Shown here piece after piece: positions 27,772 to 36,446 of a DNA stretch of 64,000 bases. The DNA is from Roseovarius pelagicus (lineage in GTDB: Bacteria > Pseudomonadota > Alphaproteobacteria > Rhodobacterales > Rhodobacteraceae): contig NZ_CP106738.1 in the NCBI RefSeq assembly GCF_025639885.1, forward strand, positions 3,472,001-3,536,000, written 5' to 3'. Each line of letters opens with the position of its first letter. Position 1 is the stretch's first letter. The notes beneath the pieces were generated by a model that was not told where the DNA came from, did not search any database, and was given only the letters and a program-made list of their open reading frames with translations. The translations under genes and the position numbers were made by a program.

Positions 27772-27990
27772 ATGGCCAAGGAAGATACGCTCGAATTTCC
27801 CGGTGTCGTCAAGGAACTCCTGCCGAACGCGACATTCAGGGTCGAGCTGGAAAACGGCCATGAAATCATCGCGCATACGGCGGGCAAGATGCGTAAGAAT
27901 CGCATCAGGGTTCTGGCAGGCGACAAGGTGCAGGTCGAGATGACCCCCTATGATCTGACCAAGGGTCGGATCAACTATCGGTTCAAATAG
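27772..27990 (+). CDS. infA: Translation initiation factor IF-1
   Basis: The 72-residue OB-fold protein matches IF-1 throughout: [45 protein letters not shown] and [18 protein letters not shown]. It occupies the ribosomal A site during initiation. GTAGGAG lies just before the ATG at 27772. The infA-maf-rng-yacG order that follows is conserved in this bacterial group. Confidence 0.98.
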   Translation: MAKEDTLEFPGVVKELLPNATFRVELENGHEIIAHTAGKMRKNRIRVLAGDKVQVEMTPYDLTKGRINYRFK

Positions 27991-28010
27991 GGCAAAGCGC
28001 AGCTTTGCCC
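27990..28010. other. Hairpin after infA
   Basis: A perfect 9-bp stem (27990-27998 and 28002-28010) with a GCA loop starts on the last base of the infA stop codon. Without a T-run it is more likely a partial terminator or mRNA stem, giving more infA than downstream message. Confidence 0.45.
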
Positions 28011-28076
28011 AGCGCGGGAAAGCGTTCTGCCTTTGGCGGAATGCGGCGGTACCCGCCTGAGATCTGGGGGCGAAAA

Positions 28077-28676
28077 ATGCCAACTTCTGCCGCGGCCCCC
28101 AAACTTATCCTCGGCTCTGGCAGCCCGCGTCGGCGCGAACTGCTGGCACAGATCGGTATCGTGGCGGATGACGTCTGTCCTCCCGACATTGACGAAACGC
28201 CCCGCAAGACCGAATTGCCGCGCCCGTATTGCATTCGCATGGCGCAGGAGAAGGCGCTGGCCGTGACGGCTGGCGCGGACGATATTGTGCTGTCGGCGGA
28301 TACAACGGTGGCATTGGGGCGGCGCATATTGGGCAAGCCGGTGGATGCGGGCGAGGCGGCTCAGTTTCTGCTGGCACTTTCAGGGCGGCGCCACCGGGTT
28401 ATCACGGCCGTGGCAGTCCGGCGCGGTGGCCAGATATGGCAGCGAGACGTGCTGAGTCACGTTAAGATGAAGCGGTTGTCGGACGTCGAACTGAACGGCT
28501 ACCTTGCCACGGGTGACTGGCAGGGCAAGGCTGGAGGCTATGGCATTCAAGGACCTGCGGGCGCGTTGATCCCGTGGCTGAGCGGGTCGTTCACGGGCGT
28601 TGTCGGCCTGCCATTGGCGGAAACGGCGACATTGTTGCAGGCGGCGGGTTATCCATTTTGGAGGCAAGACATATGA
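28077..28676 (+). CDS. maf: Maf-like nucleotide pyrophosphatase
   Basis: The 199-residue protein has the Maf signatures [17 protein letters not shown], the [10 protein letters not shown] segment, [10 protein letters not shown] and [10 protein letters not shown]. These enzymes hydrolyse modified or canonical nucleoside triphosphates and act as house-cleaning factors. The ATG at 28077 follows GGGGGCG. The last codon and stop overlap the rng start (ATGA), so the two are coupled. Confidence 0.93.
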   Translation: MPTSAAAPKLILGSGSPRRRELLAQIGIVADDVCPPDIDETPRKTELPRPYCIRMAQEKALAVTAGADDIVLSADTTVALGRRILGKPVDAGEAAQFLLALSGRRHRVITAVAVRRGGQIWQRDVLSHVKMKRLSDVELNGYLATGDWQGKAGGYGIQGPAGALIPWLSGSFTGVVGLPLAETATLLQAAGYPFWRQDI

Positions 28677-29692
28677 AGGGACGAACAATCGTTCTGGATC
28701 ATATCGGCGACACCGAGGCAGCGGCACTGCTGGTGGATGGGGTGCTGGACGATTTGCTGGTCGATAGCGATGCGCCGCGTCCGGGGACAATCTATCGCGC
28801 CATTGCGGATCGCCCGGTCAAGGGGCAGGGCGGGATGTTTCTGCGCACGCCGGATGGCGCTGCGTTCTTGCGTCAGATTAAGGGACTTTCACCTGGGCAA
28901 CCCCTGCTGGTGCAGGTCACTGGTTATGCCGAGCCCGGCAAGGCGATCCCGGTCACGCAAAAGCTGTTGTTCAAGAGCCGTTACGTGATCGTGACTCCCG
29001 GCGCGCCGGGCTTGAACGTGTCACGCAGCATCCGCGACGAAGACCGGCGCGACAGCCTGCTGGAGATTGCGCATGCCGAGATGGATGCCAACTCGATGGG
29101 GCTGATCCTGCGGTCGTCCTGCGTGGATGCCTATGCGGACGAGATTGCCGAGGATATCCGCGGAATGGCCGATCTGGCGCATTCCGTGATGGGGGATGTG
29201 TCGGGCGATGCCGAAACGTTGACCGAAGGTGACGCGCCGCATCTCTATGCGTGGCGCGAATGGCAGGCAGAGGACGTACACAGGGCACCTGACGGGTTTG
29301 CCGATCTTGGTGTGCTGGACCAGATGGAGGCGCTGCGCGAGCCTCTGGTGCCGCTCTCCGGCGGCGCAGCGCTATATATAGAGCCGACGCGCGCACTTGT
29401 GGCTGTGGATGTGAACACCGGCGGGGATACCAGCCCTGCCGCTGCACTGAAGGCCAACCTCGCCTGCGCCAGTGCGTTGCCGCGCCAGTTGCGTCTGCGG
29501 GGCCTGGGCGGGCAAATCACGCTCGACCTTGCCCCGATGGCGAAAAAGGATCGACGCGCGTTCGAGTCAGCTTTGCGTGCAGCATTTCGTGCCGACCCGA
29601 CAGAGACCGCGCTGGTTGGTTGGACCCCGCTGGGTCACTTCGAGCTTCAAAGAAAACGCGACCGCATCCCGTTGGAGGCCTGCTTGCGATGA
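28673..29692 (+). CDS. rng: Ribonuclease E/G family protein
   Basis: The 339-residue protein carries the RNase E/G core: [31 protein letters not shown], the catalytic VDVNTGG motif and the second acidic site [12 protein letters not shown]. It is shorter than E. coli RNase G (about 490) because the N-terminal S1 region is reduced, as is common in this group. It processes rRNA and mRNA 5' ends. The gene overlaps both maf and yacG by ATGA, showing tight translational coupling. Confidence 0.88.
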   Translation: MKGRTIVLDHIGDTEAAALLVDGVLDDLLVDSDAPRPGTIYRAIADRPVKGQGGMFLRTPDGAAFLRQIKGLSPGQPLLVQVTGYAEPGKAIPVTQKLLFKSRYVIVTPGAPGLNVSRSIRDEDRRDSLLEIAHAEMDANSMGLILRSSCVDAYADEIAEDIRGMADLAHSVMGDVSGDAETLTEGDAPHLYAWREWQAEDVHRAPDGFADLGVLDQMEALREPLVPLSGGAALYIEPTRALVAVDVNTGGDTSPAAALKANLACASALPRQLRLRGLGGQITLDLAPMAKKDRRAFESALRAAFRADPTETALVGWTPLGHFELQRKRDRIPLEACLR

Positions 29693-29880
29693 GTTGCCCA
29701 ATCTGCAAAGCGGCGACCAAGCCGGCGTTTCGTCCGTTCTGTTCGCGTCGTTGTTCAGATATCGATCTCGGCAAATGGTTGAGCGGCGACTATGCTGTTC
29801 CGTCTCGCGACCCCGAAGATATCGACGCCGCGCAGGAAGCCGCAGAAGCTGCGCGGGCAGTCCCGCCGAAACCACACTGA
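29689..29880 (+). CDS. yacG: Zinc-ribbon DNA gyrase inhibitor YacG
   Basis: The 63-residue protein has a four-cysteine zinc ribbon (CPIC at the start and CSRRCSDIDLGKWLSGDYAVP) with the family's fixed spacing and an acidic tail. YacG binds GyrB and blocks its DNA binding. It is the last gene of the infA-maf-rng-yacG cluster, and its start overlaps the rng stop. The tRNA-Phe gene follows after 78 bp. Confidence 0.93.
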   Translation: MSCPICKAATKPAFRPFCSRRCSDIDLGKWLSGDYAVPSRDPEDIDAAQEAAEAARAVPPKPH

Positions 29881-29958
29881 AATTTTTAATCTTACCTCTG
29901 GACAGCCCCGCACGGCTGACCTAGAACGCGCTCACCCGAACGCCTTGGCGTTCTCCGT

Positions 29959-30033
29959 GCCCGGGTAGCTCAGGGGTAGAGCAGTGGATTGAAAATCCTC
30001 GTGTCGGTGGTTCGATTCCGCCCCCGGGCACCA
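29959..30033 (+). tRNA. tRNA-Phe (GAA)
   Basis: The acceptor stem GCCCGGG/CCCGGGC pairs perfectly, followed by the D arm, an anticodon loop with GAA at 29991-29993, the T arm GGTTCGATTCC and an encoded CCA at 30031-30033. The gene is complete. Its 3' 46 nt recur at 46956, so this is the attachment site of the element that follows. The 3' half of this copy was probably supplied by that element. Confidence 0.97.
29988..30033 (+). repeat. Left attachment site (att), 3' part of tRNA-Phe
   Basis: This 46-bp segment runs from the base three before the GAA anticodon to the CCA end and is repeated without mismatch at 46956-47001 in the same orientation. P4-type tyrosine integrases commonly recombine within tRNA anticodon-to-3' segments. 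Confidence 0.95.
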
Positions 30034-30378
30034 TATAAACCGAATAAAATCATAGCCTTACGTAAAATTTTGCCTTTTGCGTGGTAGTTAAGAATTGCTT
30101 CGGGTATCGCTCGGGTATCATTTCTTGACTGACGAGCTCATAACCCAAGCTCTGGGATCACGCTGTCCCATCGTTGGGATTCCATGCAGGCACCAAGCGC
30201 GTCCTATCAGATTGATCAATTCGATAAGTTGAGCGGCCGATCCGCCCAACGAATGTACACGGCTTGGTTGCTCAGCGGGATGCCCATCTATAGCTTGCAT
30301 CTTAATTGGTCTTTTCTGGCGAATAAACAGCTCACTAAACCATTTGAAAACGACGAGCACTGAGGCTGAACGAAACTA
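30034..30378. other. Left-end noncoding stretch of the element
   Basis: Between the tRNA and the first cargo gene there is no gene I would defend. TCGGGTATC occurs twice, at 30100-30108 and 30111-30119, 11 bp apart. Such close repeats near an att site could be integrase arm-binding sites. The cargo promoter should also lie here, but no clear hexamers stand out. Confidence 0.4.
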
Positions 30379-33036
30379 ATGACAAGACAAGAGCTACTTC
30401 AAAAGTCTGCCTCACTACTTGGACGATTTGCATACGAGGTGCGGGTTTCAAACGCTCTAGGTTTGTTTGACATCAATACCATCGCAGAAGATCTACTTGT
30501 GCCAATCTTCGCGACAATCTTGGACTGCCCAAATATCCAAAACCAGAACCGCATTCAAATGAACTACCCAGCTGTAGATTTGGGATGCAGTGTCAGTCGA
30601 ATATCAATTCAGGTCACATCAGATGCATCCAGCAGCAAGATCAACGAGACACTAGAGAAGTTCCAGTCCCACGGCCTCGATGCGGACTTCGACCGGGTTT
30701 TGGTATATGTACTCACCGAGAGGCAACGGTCCTATAATTCCAAGGCGCTCGCAGCAACCGTCGCAGGTTTGCCGATAGAATTCAGCATTTCTCGCGATAT
30801 CTTGGATTTCCACGACTTGGCGCAACTGATCGGCGAACTTTCAAATGAAAAAATCCAACAGGTTTGTGATCTTCTAGAAGGAGAGTTCAAGAAAGCAGAT
30901 GCCAATGCGAAATTTCGCGCAGAGCTGGATGCCTTCCTGAACGTAAGTGGCCAGAAAATTGAAGACGAGAAACGCACGAAAAAGTACATACCTTCTGTGT
31001 TCGTGGAAACATCTGGAACCAAGGAGCAGATGCGGTTTTTTGCGCATCCTATGTTTTTCCACAGAAAAATTGATGACGCGCTCAGTCGCTTCAGTCTAGA
31101 GCAATTCAACGAACTCTTACGGTTAGCTCAGATTGATGAGGTGCATGGTGACCTGCCTTCGCTGGCAAGCCTGCCAGCCCCCAAAGACCTGCCTGATCTA
31201 CGAAATCGGCTTACAGCTCAACTGGAGGCAACAACCCGGCTTAAAGATCGAGTCTCAGTCTTCTCATGGTACGGCGAACGTGAGGAGCGGTACGTGCCCA
31301 AGGACTACCTAACTGGATATTGGACGGTGTTTCGACATAACGTCGAATCCAACGGGAGTGGAGTGCACCGATCTCTCGACGAGATCACAGATCAGATAAA
31401 CCTAGCACTGGCAAAGATTTTCCTCGTGACCGGAATGGCTGGACAGGGAAAAACAAACTTTGTTTGCGATTTGGTCGAGAACCAGTTCAGAAAATTTGAG
31501 ATACCAACGATCTTCATTCCGGCAAGGAAGTTGAACGATTTCCACGGCTCAAATCGAATCCAAGACTACATTGCGAACAATAGGTTTGCGCCTGAAACCA
31601 GGGACATTCATGAGCTGCTGGCTGTGTTTGACGAGGTGGCTAAGGAATGCGGCAAACCGTTCATTCTCGCCATTGATGGGATCAACGAAGTAGGTGACCT
31701 CGACGGCTTTGTCTCGGAGCTACGAGTGTTTCTGGATGCACTTTGCCAGTACGATTTCGTCAAGGTAATCATAACCTGCCGAAACGAGTTCTTTGATCAC
31801 AAATTCGCCGGGGTGTTCGAGCCGGAATTCGCAAATCATTTGCATCGGGTTCAAGACCTTCGCAACGAGATGTCGGAAGACAACAAGACCCGATTGCTTC
31901 GCTCATACCTTGATCATTTTCAGATTGATGTAGGCCTTTCCAGTTCGGCGAAAGAGTTCCTGAAAAACGACCTCATACTGCTCAGAATATTCTGTGATAT
32001 CCACGAAGGAAAAAGTATTGGGGACGTACCTGAAATCTACAAGGGCGATCTCTTCGAAGCATATCTGACGATGAAGATCAAAGAATTTCCAGTCTCTTTG
32101 CAGCGAGTAGCTTTGGCTTCGATCTACAAAATTTGCGCGGGAATGTTGGAGAGCGGCGAGTTTTCACAGCTTCAGCTGGATGGGTTTGAGGGTGCGGAAA
32201 TAGAGATCGTCGAGAAACTGATAGGGGAGGATATCATTCTCAGAAGAGAGTTGCCGACTACAGGCCTCGCATCAATTGGTATTGAAAATATCTCATTTAC
32301 TTATGATGAGATGAGAGATTTTCTGCTTGCACATTTCGTAGTTTTTGAACTTGCAGCGAATGCGCCCGAGAAAGTTGATCAACTATTTAAGGCGGTGACC
32401 GTTTGGCCGATTTATGAAGGTTTCTTTCGATACGCTTACGTTCTGGCAAGAAAGAACAATTGCGATGGCGTTATAAGATCGTGCGAAGCTTTTGATGACT
32501 TTGATCAGCACTACCTCAATAATTTGGAGCTGTTGTCTGTTGACGTACAAACGGAAAACGATGTTTCACGAGTTAGGTCACTGTTACGAAGCCTTCGTGT
32601 TGTGAATGACATCCATCACCTTGCTTGGACTTTGTTCCGAAAAAGAGATGAAGCCGCCCCTTTGAATGTTCAGATTTTGGCGGATCATCTCGCCGATCTG
32701 GACGATGCTGCGCTGGAAAAATTCGTAAAAGCGATGTTCTCGTCTGAGCACGGTTACATAGACGATCGTTGGAAGGATAGAGTGAGCCACCTTTTGAAGA
32801 GCTTGCTCGGGCTTGATGATGACCAGCAACTTGGTCTTGGAATTCCTGCATTGGCTGTGGCTTTGTACTTTGTACCTTTTGCGCGTTGGGATGAACGAGA
32901 AGCTACGAAGAACCTTTTCTCGCGAAGGGCAGACGAACCAGTATTCCGCGATGCGGTCAGCATGTGCAACCAAGCGAATTCAGACTCAGTACGAGCATGC
33001 AAAGCGGAAATCTCCGGCGAACAGGCGCTTGCATGA
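30379..33036 (+). CDS. SMEK-NACHT STAND NTPase, probable anti-phage defence protein
   Basis: The 885-residue protein starts with a SMEK domain (about 1-155): AYEVRVSNALGLFDINTIAE, YPAVDLGCSVSRISIQVTSD, SKINETLEKF and a FDRVLVYVLTE strand. The NACHT NTPase centre follows, with Walker A VTGMAGQGKT near 350-360, Walker B FILAIDGINEV near 428-438 and a VIITCRN sensor strand. The last 350 residues are all-helical, as in sensor arms of STAND proteins. SMEK-NACHT proteins occur in bacterial immunity loci related to Avs/NLR systems. It overlaps the next gene by ATGA. The N-terminal effector chemistry and trigger are unknown. Confidence 0.85.
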   Translation: MTRQELLQKSASLLGRFAYEVRVSNALGLFDINTIAEDLLVPIFATILDCPNIQNQNRIQMNYPAVDLGCSVSRISIQVTSDASSSKINETLEKFQSHGLDADFDRVLVYVLTERQRSYNSKALAATVAGLPIEFSISRDILDFHDLAQLIGELSNEKIQQVCDLLEGEFKKADANAKFRAELDAFLNVSGQKIEDEKRTKKYIPSVFVETSGTKEQMRFFAHPMFFHRKIDDALSRFSLEQFNELLRLAQIDEVHGDLPSLASLPAPKDLPDLRNRLTAQLEATTRLKDRVSVFSWYGEREERYVPKDYLTGYWTVFRHNVESNGSGVHRSLDEITDQINLALAKIFLVTGMAGQGKTNFVCDLVENQFRKFEIPTIFIPARKLNDFHGSNRIQDYIANNRFAPETRDIHELLAVFDEVAKECGKPFILAIDGINEVGDLDGFVSELRVFLDALCQYDFVKVIITCRNEFFDHKFAGVFEPEFANHLHRVQDLRNEMSEDNKTRLLRSYLDHFQIDVGLSSSAKEFLKNDLILLRIFCDIHEGKSIGDVPEIYKGDLFEAYLTMKIKEFPVSLQRVALASIYKICAGMLESGEFSQLQLDGFEGAEIEIVEKLIGEDIILRRELPTTGLASIGIENISFTYDEMRDFLLAHFVVFELAANAPEKVDQLFKAVTVWPIYEGFFRYAYVLARKNNCDGVIRSCEAFDDFDQHYLNNLELLSVDVQTENDVSRVRSLLRSLRVVNDIHHLAWTLFRKRDEAAPLNVQILADHLADLDDAALEKFVKAMFSSEHGYIDDRWKDRVSHLLKSLLGLDDDQQLGLGIPALAVALYFVPFARWDEREATKNLFSRRADEPVFRDAVSMCNQANSDSVRACKAEISGEQALA

Positions 33037-33410
33037 GAGACGATATTAAACTCATCCTTCCAACATCGTGGGAGCCGGACAAGGGTGCCTTTCTCGCAAA
33101 GCTTGGGGTTGCCAAAGGGGGGTTAGGAGAGCAATTTTTCGGTAGTGTGTACGATGCATTCTTTACCCATGCTATTGATATAAAACAAGAGTTTGAAAAA
33201 TACTACTCGGTCGAATATGCAAGCTTGGCCGACTACATGGAGATTAGGTATGGGGAAGCCTTGAGCGAAGACGACTTGGGTTGTGAACACATATTCCTAG
33301 TGACTTGGATACCGCAAGTCGTTGATGAGGATTACGAGAACAACAAATTTGATGTAGTGACTGAGTGCATCGGAGAGTTGGAAAGGTCTCAAAATGAAGA
33401 TCAAACTTGA
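33033..33410 (+). CDS. Unknown 125-residue protein in STAND/radical-SAM operon
   Basis: The product has a mixed alpha/beta pattern (DDIKLILPTSWEPDKGAFLA, EQFFGSVYDAFFTHAIDIKQ) and an acidic C-terminus. I recognise no family. Its ATG overlaps the STAND gene stop (ATGA), and its last 17 bases overlap the next gene in another frame. It is therefore clearly co-translated with both and likely belongs to the same functional unit. No membrane segment, signal peptide or Cys pair is visible. Confidence 0.7.
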   Translation: MRDDIKLILPTSWEPDKGAFLAKLGVAKGGLGEQFFGSVYDAFFTHAIDIKQEFEKYYSVEYASLADYMEIRYGEALSEDDLGCEHIFLVTWIPQVVDEDYENNKFDVVTECIGELERSQNEDQT

Positions 33411-33792
33411 TTTCGTTTCGAACAGTTCATCGACGTCATTTGTGTATATTTCTGATGTTGAATTGACTGAAGAGGCATTTTTGGAAGCTGCGGGTGTAGA
33501 GCGCGATGGTCCTGTCGGCGATCTGTTTGTGCAGATGCATGGAGAGGTTAAGTATGCGTTGCAAAGAGGTGCTACGGTGACCTCTAAAGAAGCTGCCGAG
33601 CGACTTTCGGGAACACATGAATTCACTCCTGAGGTAATCCAGCGGATGAAAGACGCCATTGATCAAGGGAAAAGGGTTTCGACAGGGTCGCTTAGCAGCG
33701 ATGGGCCTCTCGCAGAATCCTTACTGTGCATGGCCATGTTTGAAGTCGAGTCCGAGGCATTCTATATCAACGCATACAACAATTATTGGTGA
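33394..33792 (+). CDS. Small protein with N-terminal FVSNSSSTSF motif, candidate radical-SAM substrate
   Basis: The 132-residue protein begins MKIKLDFVSNSSSTSFVYIS. This Ser/Thr-rich N-terminal motif recurs on otherwise different uncharacterised bacterial and phage proteins. The rest is a soluble helical body (TEEAFLEAAGVERDG, TPEVIQRMKDAIDQGKR) ending in the aromatic-rich INAYNNYW. It overlaps the preceding gene by 17 bp, and the radical-SAM gene starts 3 bp after its stop. The position makes it a plausible substrate or recognition partner for that enzyme. That is inference. Confidence 0.7.
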   Translation: MKIKLDFVSNSSSTSFVYISDVELTEEAFLEAAGVERDGPVGDLFVQMHGEVKYALQRGATVTSKEAAERLSGTHEFTPEVIQRMKDAIDQGKRVSTGSLSSDGPLAESLLCMAMFEVESEAFYINAYNNYW

Positions 33793-33795
33793 TCT

Positions 33796-34830
33796 GTGCT
33801 GAAAGCCCAACGCTACAAGAGCCTCGGCTATACGTCTTTTTTTAACTCGGACACCGGTTTCTTCGCGCGGGTTCCGGACAAAGACTCGAAGGATCCGTTC
33901 TGGTCCCCCCACGGACCAGAGTTGATGGACATATCGATCACCAACTGGTGTGATAAAGGCTGTGCCTTCTGCTACAAATCTTCGACCAAGCACGGTCAGC
34001 ATATGGCCTTTTCGGACTACAAGAACGTCATCGACCAAGCTTCAGAGATGGGGGTTTTTCAAGTTGCCTTAGGGGGCGGCAACCCGAACCAGCATCCTGA
34101 TTTTGTGGAGATTTTGGAATATACTGCGGCAAAAGACATAGTACCAAACTACACGACCAATGGGCGTGGCCTGAGTAGCGAAATTCTTGAGGCGACACGC
34201 AAACACTGCGGCGCTGTAGCTGTATCTGCCTACGAGCCGTTCGATGAAACAGCGGGTACTATTCAGACACTGACCTCTCACGGTATTAAGGTCAACGTTC
34301 ACTTCATTCTGGATTCTGAAAGCATCGACTTAGCAATTAAATGGCTCAACGAACCACCAGAATTTTTGCGCGGGATAAACGCCATAATATTCTTAAATTA
34401 CAAACCATCTGGGCGGAAAGTTTTCGAAAAAAGAATGCTGCGCAATAGTAATCGTCTGGATGAGTTTTTCGAGTTGGCAACTTCAAGTCAGCGTAAATTG
34501 AAGGTCGGTTTTGACGCTTGTTGTGTAAGTGGTGTTTTTGCCCGAACAAATGCCAATTCAACCATGGTCGACGCCTGCGACGCCGGACGTTTTTCCATGT
34601 ATGTTTCGGAAGACCTTTCAGTGCACCCGTGCTCTTTCCAAAGTGGCCTCGCTGAAGGGGACCAGCTCAATGAAGGTACTTCGTTACTCGAGATTTGGAC
34701 AAATTCGGAGAACATGTCTTCTTTTCGAAACTACTTTGCTTCCGAGCGCTGCGGTGGGTGCTCGCATCGCTCGACCTGCATGAATGGATGTCCTCTTTTT
34801 GACGACCTTGTCGTTTGCGGCAACCGCTAG
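33796..34830 (+). CDS. Radical-SAM/SPASM-type enzyme
   Basis: The 344-residue enzyme has the radical-SAM cluster motif CDKGCAFC (Cys52, Cys56, Cys59) after the strand ELMDISITNW, the glycine-rich VALGGGNPNQHPDF and a TTNGRG strand. Its C-terminal cysteine-rich region (CDAGRF, HPCSF, CGGCSHRSTCMNGCP) looks like a SPASM/twitch auxiliary iron-sulfur domain. Such enzymes modify peptides and proteins. The GTG start lies 3 bp after the preceding stop. It closes a four-gene operon headed by a STAND NTPase. No short RiPP precursor is seen, so the target may be the FVSNSSSTSF protein. Confidence 0.85.
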   Translation: MLKAQRYKSLGYTSFFNSDTGFFARVPDKDSKDPFWSPHGPELMDISITNWCDKGCAFCYKSSTKHGQHMAFSDYKNVIDQASEMGVFQVALGGGNPNQHPDFVEILEYTAAKDIVPNYTTNGRGLSSEILEATRKHCGAVAVSAYEPFDETAGTIQTLTSHGIKVNVHFILDSESIDLAIKWLNEPPEFLRGINAIIFLNYKPSGRKVFEKRMLRNSNRLDEFFELATSSQRKLKVGFDACCVSGVFARTNANSTMVDACDAGRFSMYVSEDLSVHPCSFQSGLAEGDQLNEGTSLLEIWTNSENMSSFRNYFASERCGGCSHRSTCMNGCPLFDDLVVCGNR

Positions 34831-34878
34831 AGATTGGGAGCTCGTCGAAACAAGATATCAAGCTTTAGTAGTTGAGAT

Positions 34879-35088
34879 TTAGTCAGACTGCGGTGCCAGC
34901 ACCTTTCGCGCCTCCTTTTCGGCGTCAGCCCCTTTTACCCATTGCCACGGGGTGCGCGGCTTTCGCGCCTTCACGAGTTCGGGGTTCGCCTTGGCGTCGC
35001 TGGCAGCAGCGCGCAGGCGTTCGCGGGCCTCACGTGGGTCGATCTTGAGTTCTTCGCAAAGGGCTTTCAATGTGATGATATCGGTCAT
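34879..35088 (-). CDS. Small helical protein, possible DNA-binding
   Basis: This 69-residue protein, MTDIITLKALCEELKIDPRE, reads like a short helix-turn-helix (TLKALCEELKIDPREARERL) followed by a basic region with PRTPWQWVKGADAEKEARKV. Similar short proteins occur on alphaproteobacterial mobile elements, but I cannot name a family. AGGAGATCGAC precedes the ATG. It is convergent with the radical-SAM gene. Confidence 0.65.
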   Translation of the reverse strand: MTDIITLKALCEELKIDPREARERLRAAASDAKANPELVKARKPRTPWQWVKGADAEKEARKVLAPQSD

Positions 35089-35334
35089 GTCGATCTCCTA
35101 AGTTTCTGATGCAGATCGATAAGACGAGGCCAGCAGGCATGTCAGGGACAATCCCAAATACCACTTGCTGCGCCAGTGATGTCAATTTGTCGAACAGCGG
35201 ATGGATCATCTCATTCTTGGAGCATTATTGCGCATAGGCCGTGAACAGGTTGGATAGAAGCCATTACTTGTTGGGCTGCTGATTTTCGGCGACACTAAGT
35301 AGAACAGATATTGGTTACTGGGAGGGCGGGCCCC

Positions 35335-35796
35335 TTGTGGAATGTGGTCAACTTTGGAAAGTGGAAAGGCAAAGGGAAATCCCTGCCGCAAATCCTTGTT
35401 TCTGATCCGGATTGGTTTTTCTGGGCTCTAGAAAGCGGTGCGTTCAAAGGCCCCCTCGCGACGCAGGCTGAAACACTGGCACATCGAGCCCGCGCGATAA
35501 GGCTTCCTCCAGCGTTGGCGGGGACGCATTGCGTACGGCATTGGCTATCGTTCGATGGAAAATATCATGGTTTCGAACTAATTGAGACGACGCAAGGGCC
35601 GCATCATGGGTCGAGTTCGGAAGCGCGCCGCCTTTTACTCAACATGGAGTTCCCTCGAAAAGTTCAGCAGTACGACAAGCTCGGGTGCAAGCACATGATG
35701 AAGAGCTTCAAGCAGCATTGGTTTGGGGGAAAACCTTTTGCCAAAGCGAAGGTTGAAGCTTTCTTTAGCGATCCGGCGAACTTCGATGCGGTCTGA
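35335..35796 (+). CDS. Hypothetical protein with exonuclease-X-like N-terminal motif
   Basis: From TTG 35335 the product is 153 residues and begins WNVVNFGKWKGKGKSLPQIL, then DPDWFFWALESGAF. This resembles the short FGKxKGK-DPxWFxW module at the C-terminus of exodeoxyribonuclease X-like proteins. The remainder (HCVRHWLSFDGKYHGFELIE, CKHMMKSFKQHWFGGKPF) is unassigned. The start is chosen for the GGAGGG 8 bp upstream. The open frame extends to 35311. It has its own promoter region and no close partner. Confidence 0.6.
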   Translation: MWNVVNFGKWKGKGKSLPQILVSDPDWFFWALESGAFKGPLATQAETLAHRARAIRLPPALAGTHCVRHWLSFDGKYHGFELIETTQGPHHGSSSEARRLLLNMEFPRKVQQYDKLGCKHMMKSFKQHWFGGKPFAKAKVEAFFSDPANFDAV

Positions 35797-36078
35797 TCAA
35801 AAATAGGCGAAAGGCCAAGCCGCGCTGCAATTGGCTAACGCTGGGTGATCCCAAACCAAGCCCTGGCAGGCACGGTTAAACGCGCGCGCGGCGGCGTTAC
35901 ATTGAGCCAGAGGGCCTCATGGCCGAAATGAACGACATATTGCGACAACAGCGCCAATAACGTCGGTATTGGCCCGTGTCAGCTGCACAGACTCCCCTCG
36001 ATCTAGGAAAAACCCTGACGCCCACCACCCCTTGATCTTATTGCGCTGTCGCAACCGCAACTAGCAAAGGAGGCCACA

Positions 36079-36309
36079 ATGGTCATTCGGGCGACATGGG
36101 CATTCAACGGGCAGGAGAAGATCATTCTCGGCAACTGGCACAGCCTGTGGTGCCTGCTGTTCGGGCCGCTGTACTACCTGTTCAAGGGGATGTTCCTGTG
36201 GTCTATCTTGTCACTACTCACAGCCAACGGCCTGTGGATTGGCTTCCCGCTCTACAATCGCGCCATCGTCACGCGACACTTCCACAAGAAAGGATGGGTT
36301 CAAGAATGA
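36079..36309 (+). CDS. Small membrane protein of unknown function
   Basis: The 76-residue product has an amphipathic start (MVIRATWAFNGQEKIILGNW), a hydrophobic stretch SLWCLLFGPLYYLFKGMFLW and a second one (SILSLLTANGLWIGFPL), ending in a basic tail. The FGPLYYLFKGMF pattern is like DUF2628-type proteins. AAAGGAGGCC supplies a strong ribosome-binding site at the ATG. Function unknown. Confidence 0.65.
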   Translation: MVIRATWAFNGQEKIILGNWHSLWCLLFGPLYYLFKGMFLWSILSLLTANGLWIGFPLYNRAIVTRHFHKKGWVQE

Positions 36310-36446
36310 ACCACGGCGCACCCAACCGTAGGGATTGCTACCCGACTGAGACCCGACAGGCGGTGCCGAAACCCAGCGCGATTGCGGACCGCATGAAAAC
36401 ACTCGACAAATTGGCTGCGACGAAATCCCGACAGTCTGATACATAG
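36306..36446 (+). CDS. Possible 46-residue protein overlapping the preceding gene
   Basis: An ATG at 36306 overlaps the previous stop (ATGA) and opens a 46-codon frame, basic and without a hydrophobic segment (RMKDKLAATK-like tail with several Lys and Arg). The coupling is the only support. It may equally be chance. Confidence 0.3.
   Translation: MNHGAPNRRDCYPTETRQAVPKPSAIADRMKTLDKLAATKSRQSDT

Noticed and set aside
30118..30360. Open minus-strand frame of 80 codons between tRNA-Phe and the STAND gene
   Set aside because: No recognisable domain or ribosome-binding site, and it fills the expected promoter and att-adjacent region.
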